64,000 bases of DNA from Aeromicrobium stalagmiti (GCF_013283745.1 NZ_JABSTZ010000005.1:1-64000); one strand, 5' to 3'. Counted from the stretch's first letter, positions 8,444 to 18,191 are shown. The notes: generated by a model from the letters alone, not told the origin. A program made the numbers and translations.

Positions 8444-9765
8444 CGATGCACGCCAGCCGCGCCCAGCACGCGCTCGCCGGGGTCCTGACCCTCGCCTGCG
8501 CGGCGGCCTACGGTGCGGTCACGCTGATCCGGTTCGACCGGTTCACGATCACCTCGTTCGACAACGCCATCTTCGAGCAGGTCGTCAAGAGCTATGCCGC
8601 GCTGGGCGTGCCGGTCTCGGACGTGAAGGGGCCCGGCTACAACATCCTGGGTGACCACTTCTCGCCCGTGACGGCGCTGATCGCGCCGTTCTACCGCGTC
8701 TTCCCGTCGGCGCAGACGGTGCTGCTCGCCCAGGTCGTGCTGATCGCGATCTCGATCCAGGTGATCTCGGTGCTGGCGATGCGCCGGCTCGGGACGGTCG
8801 TGGGCCTCGCGATCGGTGTCGCGTACGGCCTGTCGTTCGGCATCCAGTCGGCGGTCGAGGCCGACTTCCACGAGGTCGCCTTTGCGGCTCCGCTCCTCGC
8901 GCTGGCGGGGGCGGCATACGTCGACCGTCGCTTCGACCGTGTCATGTGGTGGTCGCTGCCGCTGATCCTGGTCAAGGAGGACCTCGGGGTGACCGTCGCT
9001 GCGATCGGCGTGGTGCTGTGGCTCGCCGGTGACCGTCGCCGCGGTCGGGTCCTGGCGGTGGTGGGGCTGGTCGCGTCGGTGCTGATCGTGCTGGTCGTGA
9101 TCCCGGCGTTCAACGCGGCGGGGGAGTACACGCACTCCACGCTGGGTGACCGCGGTGTGCTGACGACGTTCTTCGACCAGCTCGACCGCAAGGCCGCGAC
9201 GGTCGTGCTGACGGTCGCGATCACGGGGCTGGCGGCGCTCGCGTCGCCGTGGGTGCTGCTCGCCGTCCCGACGCTGCTGGGCCGGTTCGTCAACGACGTC
9301 CCGTTCTACTGGGGCACCGAGTTCCACTACTCGCTGGTGCTGATGCCGATCGTCTTCGTGGCGATGATCGACGCGATCGTGCGCCGACCGCAGCTGCGGT
9401 GGGCGTCGGTGGGGGCGATCGTCGTCAGCGGCTTCCTCGTGGTCGGGTCGCCGGTCGCAGCGCTGGCCGACTCCGCGACGTACGAGGAGCCGCCGCGCGC
9501 GGACAGCGCCCGCCTGGTGCTGTCACTGGTGCGCGACGGCGCCAGCGTCGAGACCGACATCGGCCTCATGACGCACCTGGTGACCGACCACACCGTCTAC
9601 TGGCTCGGCACGGTCGGCGACGCCAAGCCGGAGTACGTCCTGTTCGACCTCGCCGCCGGGGTGGGATCACCCGACGACGTCGTCGGGTACGCCGAGCAGG
9701 CCCACGGCGGCACGTACGACCTCATCTACGACAACGACGGCTACGTCCTCGCCCAGCGCCGCTGA
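8440..9765 (+). CDS. DUF2079 family polytopic membrane protein
   Basis: About 441 residues with many hydrophobic segments. The N-terminal region FDNAIFEQVVKSY, then GPGYNILGDHFSPV, matches the DUF2079 family, whose loop chemistry resembles membrane glycosyltransferases of the GT-C type; the function is unknown. The start may be GTG 8440, overlapping the ATPase stop as GTGA, or ATG 8446. It is the last gene of the ABC operon, so a role linked to the imported substrate or to the cell surface is possible but only inferred. A large palindromic region follows immediately. Confidence 0.85.
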   Translation: MTMHASRAQHALAGVLTLACAAAYGAVTLIRFDRFTITSFDNAIFEQVVKSYAALGVPVSDVKGPGYNILGDHFSPVTALIAPFYRVFPSAQTVLLAQVVLIAISIQVISVLAMRRLGTVVGLAIGVAYGLSFGIQSAVEADFHEVAFAAPLLALAGAAYVDRRFDRVMWWSLPLILVKEDLGVTVAAIGVVLWLAGDRRRGRVLAVVGLVASVLIVLVVIPAFNAAGEYTHSTLGDRGVLTTFFDQLDRKAATVVLTVAITGLAALASPWVLLAVPTLLGRFVNDVPFYWGTEFHYSLVLMPIVFVAMIDAIVRRPQLRWASVGAIVVSGFLVVGSPVAALADSATYEEPPRADSARLVLSLVRDGASVETDIGLMTHLVTDHTVYWLGTVGDAKPEYVLFDLAAGVGSPDDVVGYAEQAHGGTYDLIYDNDGYVLAQRR

Positions 9766-9852
9766 CGAGAGCGTTGCCGCCCCTCGAGGAGAGCGTTTCC
9801 GCCCCTGCGAGGGGCGGTAAAGGTCTCGTGAAGGGGCGGAAACGCTCTCGTC
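9764..9852. terminator. Bidirectional terminator made of four copies of a 20-nt element
   Basis: Between the convergent DUF2079 and fumC genes there are four copies of a motif related to GAGAGCGTTTCCGCCCCT. Two are on the plus strand (about 9766-9785 and 9788-9807) and two on the minus strand (about 9808-9827 and 9831-9852). They can pair as nested hairpins; the outer arms run from 9764 to 9852. The position suits termination for both genes. Confidence 0.75.
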
Positions 9853-9862
9853 AGCGTGGGGG

Positions 9863-11278
9863 TCAGGGGTGGGTCATGCTCATGACGTCGAGGGCCTTGT
9901 CGAGGTCGGCCTCGGAGATCTCGCCGCGCTCGACGAACCCGGACTCGATGACGACCTGACGGATCGTCTTCTTCTCCTTGACCGAGGTCTTGGCGACCTT
10001 GGCGGCGTTCTCGTAGCCGATGAAGCGGTTGAGTGGCGTGACGACCGACGGCGACGACTCGGCGAGCTCGAGGCAGCGCTCCTCGTTGGCCGTGATGCCG
10101 TCGATGCAGCGGTCGGCAAGCACGCGCGAGGCGTTGCCGAGCAGACGCATCGACTCCAGGATGTTGCGACCGATGACCGGCAGCATGACGTTGAGCTCGA
10201 ACGAGCCGGACGCTCCCGCGGTGGCGATCGTGGCGTCGTTGCCGATGACCTGGGCGGCCACCATGAGCGTCGCCTCGGGCAGGACCGGGTTGACCTTGCC
10301 GGGCATGATGCTCGAGCCGGGCTGCAGGTCGGGCAGGGCGATCTCGCCGAGACCCGTGCGCGGGCCGGAGCCCATCCAGCGCAGGTCGTTGCAGATCTTG
10401 GTCAGGCCGACCGCGATGGTGCGCAGCTGGCCGGACATCTCGACGAGTCCGTCGCGGGCGCTCTGCGCCTCGAAGTGGTCGACGGCCTCGGTGATCGGCA
10501 GGCCGGTGTTGGCGGCGAGGATCTCGATGACGCGCTGCGGGAAGCCGATCGGGGTGTTGATGCCCGTGCCCACGGCGGTGCCACCGAGGGGGACCTCGGC
10601 CGTGCGCGGCAGGGACGCCTCGACGCGCTCGATGCCACGACGGATCTGCATCGCGTAGCCGGCGAACTCCTGGCCCAGCGTGACCGGGGTGGCGTCCATG
10701 AGGTGCGTGCGGCCGGACTTCACGACGGACGCGAACTCGGTGGCCTTGGCCTCGAGCGACGTCGCGAGGTGGTCGAGCGCGGGGATCAACTCGTTGGTGG
10801 CCGACGCGGTCGCCGCGACGTGGATCGACGTCGGGAAGACGTCGTTGCTCGACTGCGAGGCGTTGACGTGGTCGTTGGGGTGGACGTCCTTGCCGAGCGC
10901 GTTCGTGGCAAGGGTCGCGATGACCTCGTTGGTGTTCATGTTGCTCGACGTGCCCGAGCCGGTCTGGAAGACGTCGATCGGGAAGTGGGCGTCGTGGGCG
11001 CCGGTGGCGACCTCGGCGGCAGCGGCGACGATCGCGTCGGCGATGTCCTGATCGAGGATGCCGAGCTCGGCGTTGGCCTGCGCGCACGCGGACTTGATCT
11101 GCGCGAGGGCGCGGATCTGGGCGGACTCGATCGGGGTGCCGGAGATCGGGAAGTTCTCGACAGCCCGCTGGGTCTGGGCACGCCAGAGCGCGTGGGCCGG
11201 GACACGGACCTCGCCCATCGTGTCGTGCTCGATGCGCCAGTCGCTGGTGTTGTCGGTGGCTGGAGTGTTGTCGGTCAT
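9863..11278 (-). CDS. fumC: Fumarate hydratase class II
   Basis: A 471-residue fumarase of the TCA cycle, catalysing reversible hydration of fumarate to malate in the cytoplasm. The fumarase/aspartase signature [11 protein letters not shown] is present, along with the [16 protein letters not shown] and [11 protein letters not shown] blocks that build the active site. Its length is normal for the homotetrameric, iron-free class. The ATG at 11276-11278 overlaps the stop of the upstream methyltransferase gene (ATGA), so the two are probably co-transcribed. In M. tuberculosis the equivalent gene (Rv1098c) also sits next to glpX; here other genes lie between them. Confidence 0.97.
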   Translation of the reverse strand: MTDNTPATDNTSDWRIEHDTMGEVRVPAHALWRAQTQRAVENFPISGTPIESAQIRALAQIKSACAQANAELGILDQDIADAIVAAAAEVATGAHDAHFPIDVFQTGSGTSSNMNTNEVIATLATNALGKDVHPNDHVNASQSSNDVFPTSIHVAATASATNELIPALDHLATSLEAKATEFASVVKSGRTHLMDATPVTLGQEFAGYAMQIRRGIERVEASLPRTAEVPLGGTAVGTGINTPIGFPQRVIEILAANTGLPITEAVDHFEAQSARDGLVEMSGQLRTIAVGLTKICNDLRWMGSGPRTGLGEIALPDLQPGSSIMPGKVNPVLPEATLMVAAQVIGNDATIATAGASGSFELNVMLPVIGRNILESMRLLGNASRVLADRCIDGITANEERCLELAESSPSVVTPLNRFIGYENAAKVAKTSVKEKKTIRQVVIESGFVERGEISEADLDKALDVMSMTHP

Positions 11279-11916
11279 GCTCGCACGATAGCGCTGCCCC
11301 TGCGACGCGAGCCCGTGAGGATCCAGTAGTGCTCGTCGCGGCCCTGCAGCCGGACCGGGATGCTCCGCTCCGCGACGTCGTCGAAGGCGGTAGCCAGCGC
11401 CGCTGCCACCGCGGGGGAGGGGCCCATCGACCAGATGCACAGGTGGCCGCCCGGTCGGAGCCGTTCGGCGCAGGTCTGCACGAAGGGCGTCTCGTAGATC
11501 CGTGCGTTGTGGTCGTGCACGAGGAAGTCGGGGCCGTTGTCGACGTCGAGCACGATCGCGTCCAGCGACCCGGGCGCCTGCGCCTCGACCACGGCGCGGA
11601 CGTCGTCGAGGACGAGCTCGGTGCGGGGGTCGGCCAGCAGGTCGGCCCCGGGAATGGTGCCGTCGCGCATCCAGTCGGCGATCTCGGGGTGCAGCTCGGC
11701 GACGACGACCCATCGGACGACCGAGGACGTCAGCAGCTCGCGGAGCGTGTGGCCGAGGCCCAGACCGCCGACGAGCAGGTCTGCGGCACCCAGGTCGAGG
11801 ACGATCCGAGCGAGCTCACGCTCGGACGAGGTCTCGCGGTCGTCCATGACGAACACGCCGTTGACCCGCAGCTCTGTGGCGCCGTCGTCACGACGGCGCA
11901 GGGTTGCACCGGTCAT
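11275..11916 (-). CDS. Spermidine-synthase-like SAM-dependent methyltransferase
   Basis: A 213-residue Rossmann-fold protein. The glycine-rich motif [16 protein letters not shown] binds the adenosyl cofactor, [14 protein letters not shown] supplies the acidic residue that follows strand 2, and [17 protein letters not shown] resembles the active-site region of spermidine synthase-like proteins. It is shorter than true spermidine synthases and lacks their N-terminal beta domain, so a polyamine role is not assured. A TATCCT box lies exactly 6 nt before the ATG. It is translationally coupled to fumC, which follows it. Confidence 0.75.
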   Translation of the reverse strand: MTGATLRRRDDGATELRVNGVFVMDDRETSSERELARIVLDLGAADLLVGGLGLGHTLRELLTSSVVRWVVVAELHPEIADWMRDGTIPGADLLADPRTELVLDDVRAVVEAQAPGSLDAIVLDVDNGPDFLVHDHNARIYETPFVQTCAERLRPGGHLCIWSMGPSPAVAAALATAFDDVAERSIPVRLQGRDEHYWILTGSRRRGSAIVRA

Positions 11917-11922
11917 GGGGTC

Positions 11923-11928
11923 AGGATA
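11923..11928 (-). promoter_or_regulatory. -10 box of a leaderless promoter (methyltransferase-fumC)
   Basis: TATCCT on the minus strand, 6 nt before the ATG at 11916. It forms a back-to-back pair with the TAGGCT box of the divergent gene (11939-11944). Confidence 0.6.
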
Positions 11929-11938
11929 GTCGGCGACC

Positions 11939-11944
11939 TAGGCT
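11939..11944 (+). promoter_or_regulatory. -10 box of a leaderless promoter (DUF6314 gene)
   Basis: TAGGCT followed by exactly 6 nt and the GTG start at 11951. This supports GTG as the true start. Confidence 0.6.
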
Positions 11945-11950
11945 GGGCCC

Positions 11951-12382
11951 GTGACCGCAGACCTCGCCCCGACCGCGCTGCTGGGCGCCTGGACGCTGGC
12001 TCGCGAGATCGACGACCGCATGAAGGCCGAGCAGTCGACGGTCGACGGGACGTCCGAGCTGAGCCTCGAGCCCGACGGTCGGGTCCGCTGGAGCGAGCAG
12101 GGCACGCTGCGCAGCGGTGAGCTCGTGCTGCCGGTCAGCCGGCTGCTCTTCGTCGAGCCCCGCGACGACGAGTGGTTCGTGACGTTCGACGACGGTCGCG
12201 ACTTCCACCCCTGGTCGCCGGGTGGCGAGGTGGTGCACCCGTGCGCCCCCGACACGTACGTCGGCCGGGTCGACATCCTCTCCGACGATCACTGGCGCGT
12301 GGAGTGGGCCGTGAGCGGCCCGGCGAAGGACTACACGATGACGAGCGTCCTGGTGCGTGCTCAGCCGAACGAGAACGCGTAG
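11951..12382 (+). CDS. DUF6314 family protein
   Basis: A 143-residue cytoplasmic protein with no signal peptide. It carries the family pattern LLGAWTLAREIDDR near the N-terminus, GRVRWSEQGTL, then FDDGRDFHPWSPG, and ends with SGPAKDYTMTSVL. The repeated beta-strand character suggests a lipocalin-like barrel, but the function is unknown. It diverges from the methyltransferase-fumC unit. Its last 22 bases overlap, tail to tail, the end of the thioredoxin-like gene on the other strand. Confidence 0.8.
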   Translation: MTADLAPTALLGAWTLAREIDDRMKAEQSTVDGTSELSLEPDGRVRWSEQGTLRSGELVLPVSRLLFVEPRDDEWFVTFDDGRDFHPWSPGGEVVHPCAPDTYVGRVDILSDDHWRVEWAVSGPAKDYTMTSVLVRAQPNENA

Positions 12383-13539
12383 ACCCGCAGGTCGCCCTCG
12401 TACGCGACGGTCAGCGTCTCGGGGTCTGACGTGGGTGCGCCGTAGACCTGCACCAGGTCGGGACCGCCCGAGACGGGGATCCGTCGAGTGACGCCCTGCG
12501 ACGTCGTGACGACGAGCGTGCCGGAGCCCGCGACCAGCTGGTAGGCCCGTCGCGCCCGGAAGCTCACCCGGGCGACCCCTCCGGGGCGCGGGGTGGCGTC
12601 CTCGGCCCGCAGGCGCCAGACGCCGCCGAGGCTGAACGTGCCGTCGGGCTGCTGGTCGGGCAGGCGGAACCGGGTGTTGTCACCGACGACGATGTCGGAC
12701 TCGGTGTCATAGCGCCTGCCGCGGGAGTCGCCGAGGTCGATCTGCGGTGTCGTGCCCGGCTCGGCGTCGGCACCGTCGTCCAGCTCGCCGATCGCCGACG
12801 GCAGCTCGCCGCTGAAGTCGGACTGCTGCAGGATCGTCCGGATCTGGTTCTCGATGCGCGGGTAGCCGCCCTCGCCGAAGGTGATCGCGCGGACCGTCCC
12901 GGTGCGGTCGATGAGGTACTTCGACGGCAGCACGCTGCTGCGGTAGTCGGTGATCGTGGAGAAGCCGTTGTCGAGCAGCACCGGAAAGCGGATCGACAGC
13001 CGGTCGAGGGTGCTGGCCAGGCTCGACGCCCGTCGTTCGTAGCGGAACTTCGGCACGTGCACGCCGACGACCTCCAGGCCGAGGTCGCCGTACTGCGCCT
13101 CCCACGCGCGCAGGTAGCGCGAGTCACGGCGGCACGAGCCGCAGGACCCGGCGAAGAAGTCGACGATGACGACCGAGCCGCGCAGGTCCCGGAGGCTGAC
13201 GGGTCGTCCGCCGGGCGTGTTGAGCCACGTGCCGTCGCCGAGCGCCGGCGCTCGGCCGCACCACGCGAGCCCCTTGCTGCCGGGCGTGCACTGGTCGAGA
13301 CCGGCGTTGTCCTTCGTCACCAGGTTGGTCAGCTCGCCGGGATCGGTCTCGACCGGCTCGTCGGGGACCGGCGCATCAGGGGTCGAGGTGGACGTCGACT
13401 GGTCCGGCGCCAGCTTTCCCAGCTGGCCGGGCACGTCGAGGACCGCCGCGGCGAGCAGCACCGCGACGACGGCGGTGACGCCGAGCGCGCGCGGGGAGCT
13501 GCGCAGGCGCTGCAACATCGAACGGAGGCGAGTCATCAC
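12361..13539 (-). CDS. Membrane-anchored thioredoxin-like protein with C-terminal beta domain (DipZ-like)
   Basis: A 392-residue exported protein. One transmembrane anchor at residues 18-38 is followed by a Pro/Thr-rich linker, then a TlpA/redoxin domain (about 100-245) with the redox motif FAGSCGSCRRDSRYL (CGSC). The C-terminal 140 residues resemble the beta-rich tail of DipZ proteins (GVWRLRAEDATPRPGG, VSFRARRAYQLVAGSG). DipZ has a CcdA-like membrane part, which is absent here, so an electron donor would have to be encoded elsewhere. It probably reduces or isomerises extracytoplasmic disulfides. It lies 43 bp downstream of modC on the same strand. Confidence 0.82.
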   Translation of the reverse strand: MMTRLRSMLQRLRSSPRALGVTAVVAVLLAAAVLDVPGQLGKLAPDQSTSTSTPDAPVPDEPVETDPGELTNLVTKDNAGLDQCTPGSKGLAWCGRAPALGDGTWLNTPGGRPVSLRDLRGSVVIVDFFAGSCGSCRRDSRYLRAWEAQYGDLGLEVVGVHVPKFRYERRASSLASTLDRLSIRFPVLLDNGFSTITDYRSSVLPSKYLIDRTGTVRAITFGEGGYPRIENQIRTILQQSDFSGELPSAIGELDDGADAEPGTTPQIDLGDSRGRRYDTESDIVVGDNTRFRLPDQQPDGTFSLGGVWRLRAEDATPRPGGVARVSFRARRAYQLVAGSGTLVVTTSQGVTRRIPVSGGPDLVQVYGAPTSDPETLTVAYEGDLRVYAFSFG

Positions 13540-13582
13540 GGGTGGTTCGAGGCCGGGCCCGAGGTGGACGGGTGGGAGTCGG

Positions 13583-14629
13583 TCAGGCGGAGTAGATCGA
13601 GACCTCGCTGGCCTTGACCGCGAGGAACACCGGCGTGCCGGGCATCAGGTCGAGCTCGGCGACGACAGGGGCCGTCACGTCGGCGCTGAGCTCGTCGGTC
13701 TGCACCCGCACCTGCGACCCGCGCGGCTCGAGCTCGCGGACGGTCGTCGCGAACACGTTGCGCGGGCTGCCGCCGGGCTGCTCACGGTGCACACTGACCG
13801 CGCTGGGGCTGAACACCGCCACGGCCTGCTGCCCGTCGGGCACCGTCGCGTCGTGGTGGAGCCCCGCGACGACGAGCCCGCTGCGGGTGCGCACGGTGCC
13901 GGACTCGACCTGTCCCCTGGCCAGGTTGAGCCCGGCGATCCCCGCACCGAACGAGCTGCGCGGGCGCGCCAGCACGTCCTTGGTGGGTCCTTGCTCGACG
14001 ACCCGGCCGGCCTCCATGACGACCACCCGGTCGGCGAGGAGCAGGGCGTCGAGCACGTCGTGGGTCACGATGACGGCGCTGCGTCCGGCGAGCACGCGCT
14101 TGAGCACCTGCCGCATCGCCGGCACGACGGTGACGTCGAGCGCGGCCATGGGCTCGTCGAGGAGCAGCAGGTGCGGGTCCGCAGCAAGCGCGCGGGCGAT
14201 CGCCACCCGCTGCGCCTGTCCGCCCGACAGCTGGGACGGCTTGCGGCCGGCAAGATCGCCGGCGTCGACCTCGTCGAGCCACCGACGGGCGATCACGTGC
14301 GCCTCCGAGCGGGCGATCCGCGCGCTCCGGGGGCCGAAGGCGACGTTGTCGAGCACCGTGAGGTGGGGGAAGAGCAGCGGGTCCTGCGCCAGCAGGGCCG
14401 TGCCGCGGTCATGGGGAGGGCGCCAGGTGCCGGATGCGGTGTCGAACAGCGTCGTGCCGTCGAGCGTCGCGGACCCGGTGTCGGGCCGCACGATGCCGGC
14501 GATGGTGGCGAGCAGGGTCGACTTGCCCGACCCGTTGGGGCCGAGGATCGCGACGGTCTCGCCGTCCCCGAGGTCGAGGGTGGCTCGCACGTCGCGGGTG
14601 GCGACGACGACGTCGAGGTGCAGGGTCAC
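13583..14629 (-). CDS. modC: Molybdate ABC transporter ATP-binding protein
   Basis: A 348-residue ATPase. Motifs are complete: Walker [10 protein letters not shown], signature [15 protein letters not shown], Walker [13 protein letters not shown] and H-loop VTHD. The C-terminal section ends in a Mop/TOBE domain ([26 protein letters not shown]), the molybdate-binding module typical of ModC. It energises molybdate uptake by ModB. It is the last gene of the mod cluster and overlaps modB by 4 nt. By contrast with the sugar-type ATPase at 7280, every catalytic residue is present. Confidence 0.93.
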   Translation of the reverse strand: MTLHLDVVVATRDVRATLDLGDGETVAILGPNGSGKSTLLATIAGIVRPDTGSATLDGTTLFDTASGTWRPPHDRGTALLAQDPLLFPHLTVLDNVAFGPRSARIARSEAHVIARRWLDEVDAGDLAGRKPSQLSGGQAQRVAIARALAADPHLLLLDEPMAALDVTVVPAMRQVLKRVLAGRSAVIVTHDVLDALLLADRVVVMEAGRVVEQGPTKDVLARPRSSFGAGIAGLNLARGQVESGTVRTRSGLVVAGLHHDATVPDGQQAVAVFSPSAVSVHREQPGGSPRNVFATTVRELEPRGSQVRVQTDELSADVTAPVVAELDLMPGTPVFLAVKASEVSIYSA

Positions 14630-15399
14630 AGCGCGCTGCTCCTCGTCCCTCGGACGAGCCCGATGACCAGCACCGCGACGACGACGAGCAGCAGCGACAG
14701 GGCCACGGCGGCGTCGGGGTCGGTCTCACGTTGCAGGTAGATCTCGAGCGGGAGCGTACGGGTCACGCCCTCCAGGCTGCCGGCGAACGTGATCGTGGCA
14801 CCGAACTCGCCCAACGCCCGGGCGAACGACAGCACCGCGCCGGCGGCGAGCCCCGGCAGCACGAGGGGGAGGGTCACCCGGCGCAGCACGGTCGTCGGCC
14901 GGGCGCCGAGGGTGGCGGCGACGACCTCGTACTGCTGACCGGCGGTGCGCAGCGACCCTTCCAGGCTCACGACGAGGAACGGCAGCGACACGAAGGTCTG
15001 GGCGATGACGACGGCGGTGGTCGAGAACGCGATCTGCCACCCCAGGACGTCGAGGGTCTCGCCGAGCAGGCCCTTGCGCCCGAACGTGTAGAGCAGCGCG
15101 ATGCCGCCGACGACCGGAGGCAGCACCAGCGGCAGCAGCACGAGCGACCGCAGGGCGCCCTGCCCGCGGAAGGTCGTGCGCGCCAGCACCAGGGCCATCG
15201 GCACGCCCAGCACGACGCAGAGCACCGTGCTGGCGGCGGACGTGCGCAGGCTGAGCCACAGCGCCGCCCGCGACGAGTCGGAGCCGATGAGCGAGAAGAA
15301 CTGGCTCCACTCCACGCGGGCCGCCATCGCCACCAGCGGGAGCACGATGAACAGCGCTCCCGCCGCGGCGGGGACGTAGACCCAGCGGGGGACGGACAC
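14626..15399 (-). CDS. modB: Molybdate ABC transporter permease
   Basis: A 257-residue permease with five or six hydrophobic helices. The EAA-type coupling loop [23 protein letters not shown] and the segment [24 protein letters not shown] are diagnostic of ModB-type permeases. It forms a homodimeric channel for molybdate. It lies 4 nt downstream of modA and overlaps modC, so all three are translated from one mRNA. Confidence 0.94.
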   Translation of the reverse strand: MSVPRWVYVPAAAGALFIVLPLVAMAARVEWSQFFSLIGSDSSRAALWLSLRTSAASTVLCVVLGVPMALVLARTTFRGQGALRSLVLLPLVLPPVVGGIALLYTFGRKGLLGETLDVLGWQIAFSTTAVVIAQTFVSLPFLVVSLEGSLRTAGQQYEVVAATLGARPTTVLRRVTLPLVLPGLAAGAVLSFARALGEFGATITFAGSLEGVTRTLPLEIYLQRETDPDAAVALSLLLVVVAVLVIGLVRGTRSSAL

Positions 15400-15403
15400 G
15401 GCT

Positions 15404-16186
15404 CTACGGCTTGGCGAAGCCGGCCGCCTCGAGGATGGCCTGCCCCTCGGTGCCGGTCACGAAGTCGGCGAAGGCCTGGGCGAGCTCGACGTTCTTGCTG
15501 CCCGACAGCGCGGCGATCGGGTAGGTGTTGACGACGTCCGCGGACTCGGGGAACGTGACGCCGACGACGGAGTCTCCCGCGGCCTTGACGTCGGTGACGT
15601 ACACGAGGCCGGCATCGGCCTCTCCGGTCGCGACCTTGTTGAGCACGTCGGTGACCGACTGCTCCTCGCTGGCCGGCTTGATGTCGATGCCTGCCGCCTT
15701 CTCCACGCTCTCGGCCGCTGCGCCGCACGGCACCTCGGGGGCGCACAGCACGACCTGCAGGTCGGAGCCGGCCAGGTCGTCGATCGAGTCGACCTGGCCG
15801 GGGTTGCCCGGCGGGGTCACGATCTCGAGGGTGTTGGTCGCGAAGTTGGCCGGGGTGCCCTCGACCAGGTCGTCAGCGGCAGCCTTGTCCATGTTCTTGG
15901 TGTCGGCGGAGGCGAAGACGTCGGCGGGAGCGCCCTGCTGGATCTGCGCGACGAGGTCGGAGGACCCGGCGAAGTTGAAGGTCACGGTCGTGCCGGGGTT
16001 GGCGGCCTCGAACTTCGGCTTCATCTGTTCGAACGACGTCTTGAGCGAGGCGGCGGCGAAGACCGTGACGGAGCGGGGCTTGTCGGCGGCCCGGGCGTCG
16101 TCGGACGAGCCGCCTGCGTCGCTGGAGCAGGCTGCGACGGTGGAGAGCAGCAGGCCGGCGGCGACGGTGGCGACGAGGCGGTTCAT
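15404..16186 (-). CDS. modA: Molybdate-binding lipoprotein
   Basis: A 260-residue exported protein. The signal peptide [20 protein letters not shown] ends in a lipobox Cys, so the mature protein is membrane anchored. The body matches Mod[18 protein letters not shown], then [24 protein letters not shown], which contributes oxyanion ligands. The start ATG (16184-16186) overlaps the stop of the upstream regulator gene (ATGA). This start gives a clean lipoprotein signal; the longer open frame upstream is read-through of the regulator region. Confidence 0.95.
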   Translation of the reverse strand: MNRLVATVAAGLLLSTVAACSSDAGGSSDDARAADKPRSVTVFAAASLKTSFEQMKPKFEAANPGTTVTFNFAGSSDLVAQIQQGAPADVFASADTKNMDKAAADDLVEGTPANFATNTLEIVTPPGNPGQVDSIDDLAGSDLQVVLCAPEVPCGAAAESVEKAAGIDIKPASEEQSVTDVLNKVATGEADAGLVYVTDVKAAGDSVVGVTFPESADVVNTYPIAALSGSKNVELAQAFADFVTGTEGQAILEAAGFAKP

Positions 16187-16587
16187 GAATGACCTTCCAG
16201 GGACTCGATGATGACGTTGGTGGACTTGATGACGGCGACCGCGACGGACCCGACCTCCAGGCCGACCTCGTCGACCGCCTCGCTGCTCATGAGCGAGACG
16301 ACCCGGAACGGTCCGCACTGCATCTCGACCTGTGCCATGACGGTGTCGGCCTTGACCGAGGTCACCAGGCCGACGAAGCGGTTGCGGGCCGAGCTGCTGG
16401 TGCCGGACGGATCGGTCATGGATCGGGCCTGGTCGCGGGCGAACGCGGCGAGGTCCTTGCCCTCGATCGCCATGCGCCCGGACGCGTCGGTGACGGACGT
16501 CAGGGTGCCGGAGCTGATCCAGCGCCGCACGGTGTCGTCGCTGACCCCGAGGAACCGGGCAGCGTCAGAGATCCGTACGTGCGACAT
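16183..16587 (-). CDS. HTH-TOBE molybdate-responsive regulator (ModE-like)
   Basis: A 134-residue two-domain protein. The N-terminus (residues 4-50) is a MerR/excisionase-type helix-turn-helix, RISDAARFLGVSDDTVRRWI. The C-terminus (about 66-132) is a single TOBE/Mop domain, SARNRFVGLVTSVKADTVMAQVEM, that binds molybdate. It differs from enterobacterial ModE, which has a winged helix and two TOBE domains. It is the first gene of the mod operon and overlaps modA, so it probably senses molybdate and controls its own operon (inferred). A TAGGAT box lies 7 nt before the ATG. Confidence 0.85.
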   Translation of the reverse strand: MSHVRISDAARFLGVSDDTVRRWISSGTLTSVTDASGRMAIEGKDLAAFARDQARSMTDPSGTSSSARNRFVGLVTSVKADTVMAQVEMQCGPFRVVSLMSSEAVDEVGLEVGSVAVAVIKSTNVIIESLEGHS

Positions 16588-16594
16588 GAACTGA

Positions 16595-16600
16595 ATCCTA
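16595..16600 (-). promoter_or_regulatory. -10 box of a leaderless mod operon promoter
   Basis: TAGGAT on the minus strand, 7 nt before the ATG of the HTH-TOBE regulator. The adjoining sequence ATCCTAGAGGAT (16595-16606) is a short inverted repeat that could be an operator. That is speculative. Confidence 0.5.
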
Positions 16601-16621
16601 GAGGATCAGATGCGGAACTGC

Positions 16622-17266
16622 TCAGCCAGTCTCATCCGCAGATGCGTGGCCGATGCCCTCGGCGCGGGTGCGTTCCATGTCGTCGGCGAGACGGGGCTGC
16701 CGGTAGGGACCGGGCGCGCGCAGGTGGTCGATGACGTTCTGCACCGAGACGGGGTCCTTGTCCTGGCTCATCTTGACCTTGGCGGTGAACCGGTCGATGG
16801 GGATGCGCAGACCGACGGTGCCGCGGGCGATCCGGGCGCCCCAGTCCTGGTCGAGCCACATCGGCTCGTCGACGTGCTGCTCGAAGTGCGCCGTCAGGCG
16901 GGTGAGCACGGCGAGGTTGTCGTCGGGCGACAGGATCTGGGGCGTGCCGTGGCAGTGCACGGCGCTGAAGTTCCACGTCGGCGCCCGGCTGGAGCCCGGG
17001 GCGTACCAGCTGGGGGAGACGTAGCCGTGCTGTCCCTGGAAGACCAGCAGCACCTCGCCGTCGCCGAGGCCGTGGAGCCGGTCGTCGGGCCGGCCCACGT
17101 GGGTCACGACGGTGAGCCGTTCGGCGTCCTCGTCGAGCAGCACGGGGTAGTGGGACGCCACGAGCTCGCCGTCGTGGTGGCTCACCAGGAGCGCCCACGG
17201 GTTGTCGGCGATGATCTGGCGCACGACCTGCTCGTCGTCGGTCGCGTGACGAGGGTTGTGCCTCAT
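16622..17266 (-). CDS. PaiB-like FMN-binding protein
   Basis: A 214-residue protein of the PaiB family with a split-barrel FMN-binding fold. It begins MRHNPRHATDDEQVVRQIIADNPWALLVS, continues with VASHYPVLLD and VTHVGRPDDRL, and has the conserved WYAPGSSRAPTWNFSAVH block. The Bacillus namesake was described as a negative regulator of sporulation and protease genes, but a regulatory role cannot be assumed here. The start at 17266 is chosen because family similarity begins there; the frame is open farther upstream. It lies 10 bp downstream of a hydrolase gene on the same strand. Confidence 0.83.
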   Translation of the reverse strand: MRHNPRHATDDEQVVRQIIADNPWALLVSHHDGELVASHYPVLLDEDAERLTVVTHVGRPDDRLHGLGDGEVLLVFQGQHGYVSPSWYAPGSSRAPTWNFSAVHCHGTPQILSPDDNLAVLTRLTAHFEQHVDEPMWLDQDWGARIARGTVGLRIPIDRFTAKVKMSQDKDPVSVQNVIDHLRAPGPYRQPRLADDMERTRAEGIGHASADETG

Positions 17267-17276
17267 CGGGCGAGCC

Positions 17277-18191
17277 TCATCGGCTGACGGCGCGTGCTGC
17301 CGTCCGGGCGATGGTGTCGATGTAGGTCGCGTAGAGCTGAGGTGGCAGGTCGTGGCCCATGCCGGCGATCTCGAGGTGCTCGGCGCCCGCGATGGCCTCG
17401 GCCGTGGCACGGCCACCCGAGCGGTGCACGAGGGGGTCGTTGAGGCCGTGGATCACCGCGACCGGCAGGTCGACCCGGCTGAGGGCCTCGGTGCGGTCGC
17501 TCTGGGTCAGCACCGCCAGCATGTGACGGGTGACGCCGCTGGCGGTCCAGCCACGGTCGTACGTCTCGTAGGCGCGATCGCGCGCAGCCTCCTCGTCGGA
17601 GGGGAAGGCGGGGGAGCCGATGACCTTCGACGTCCGCAGCGACCGCTCGACGTACGAGTCGCGCGTCCGGCCGGCCGAGGCGAGCATGGCCGGGATGACC
17701 TTGGGGTTCTGGAAGCCGACGGTGCGGCGGCCGGTCGTCGACATGATCGACGTCATCGACAGGGCCCGCTCGGGGTGCTCGATCGCGATGGTCTGGACGA
17801 TCATGCCGCCCATCGAGACGCCCACCAGGTGGGCCCGCTCGATCTCGAGGTGGTCGAGCAGGGCGATCGCGTCGCCGGCCAGGTCGCCCAGGCCGTAGGG
17901 GGCCTTGACCGCGCCGATGATCGGCAGGCCGAGGAAGGCCCGGATGACCTCGGTGCGCCCGACCCGGTGCTGGCGCAGCTTGGTCGAGCGACCGGTGTCG
18001 CGGTTGTCGTAGCGGATGACGAAGAAGCCCCGCTGCGCGAGCTGCTCGCAGAAGTCGGTGGTCCACCAGCCCATGGGGCCGCCGAGGCCCATGACGAGCA
18101 GCACCGCGGGGTCGTCCGCGCTGCCGAAGGTCTCGTGGCACAGGTCGATGCCCGAGGGCAGGGACGCGAACAGCTCTCCGGAGCGGGTCAT
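17277..18191 (-). CDS. Alpha/beta hydrolase
   Basis: A 304-residue alpha/beta-hydrolase. The oxyanion-hole region is LLVMGLGGPMGWW, RYDNRDTGRSTKL follows, the nucleophile elbow is LVGVSMGGMIVQ, and a late GMGHDLP supplies the catalytic His. This pattern resembles esterases related to aclacinomycin methylesterase and haloalkane-type hydrolases. The substrate is unknown. It lies between glpX and the paiB-like gene, all on the minus strand with short gaps, and may share a transcript with them. Confidence 0.83.
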   Translation of the reverse strand: MTRSGELFASLPSGIDLCHETFGSADDPAVLLVMGLGGPMGWWTTDFCEQLAQRGFFVIRYDNRDTGRSTKLRQHRVGRTEVIRAFLGLPIIGAVKAPYGLGDLAGDAIALLDHLEIERAHLVGVSMGGMIVQTIAIEHPERALSMTSIMSTTGRRTVGFQNPKVIPAMLASAGRTRDSYVERSLRTSKVIGSPAFPSDEEAARDRAYETYDRGWTASGVTRHMLAVLTQSDRTEALSRVDLPVAVIHGLNDPLVHRSGGRATAEAIAGAEHLEIAGMGHDLPPQLYATYIDTIARTAARAVSR

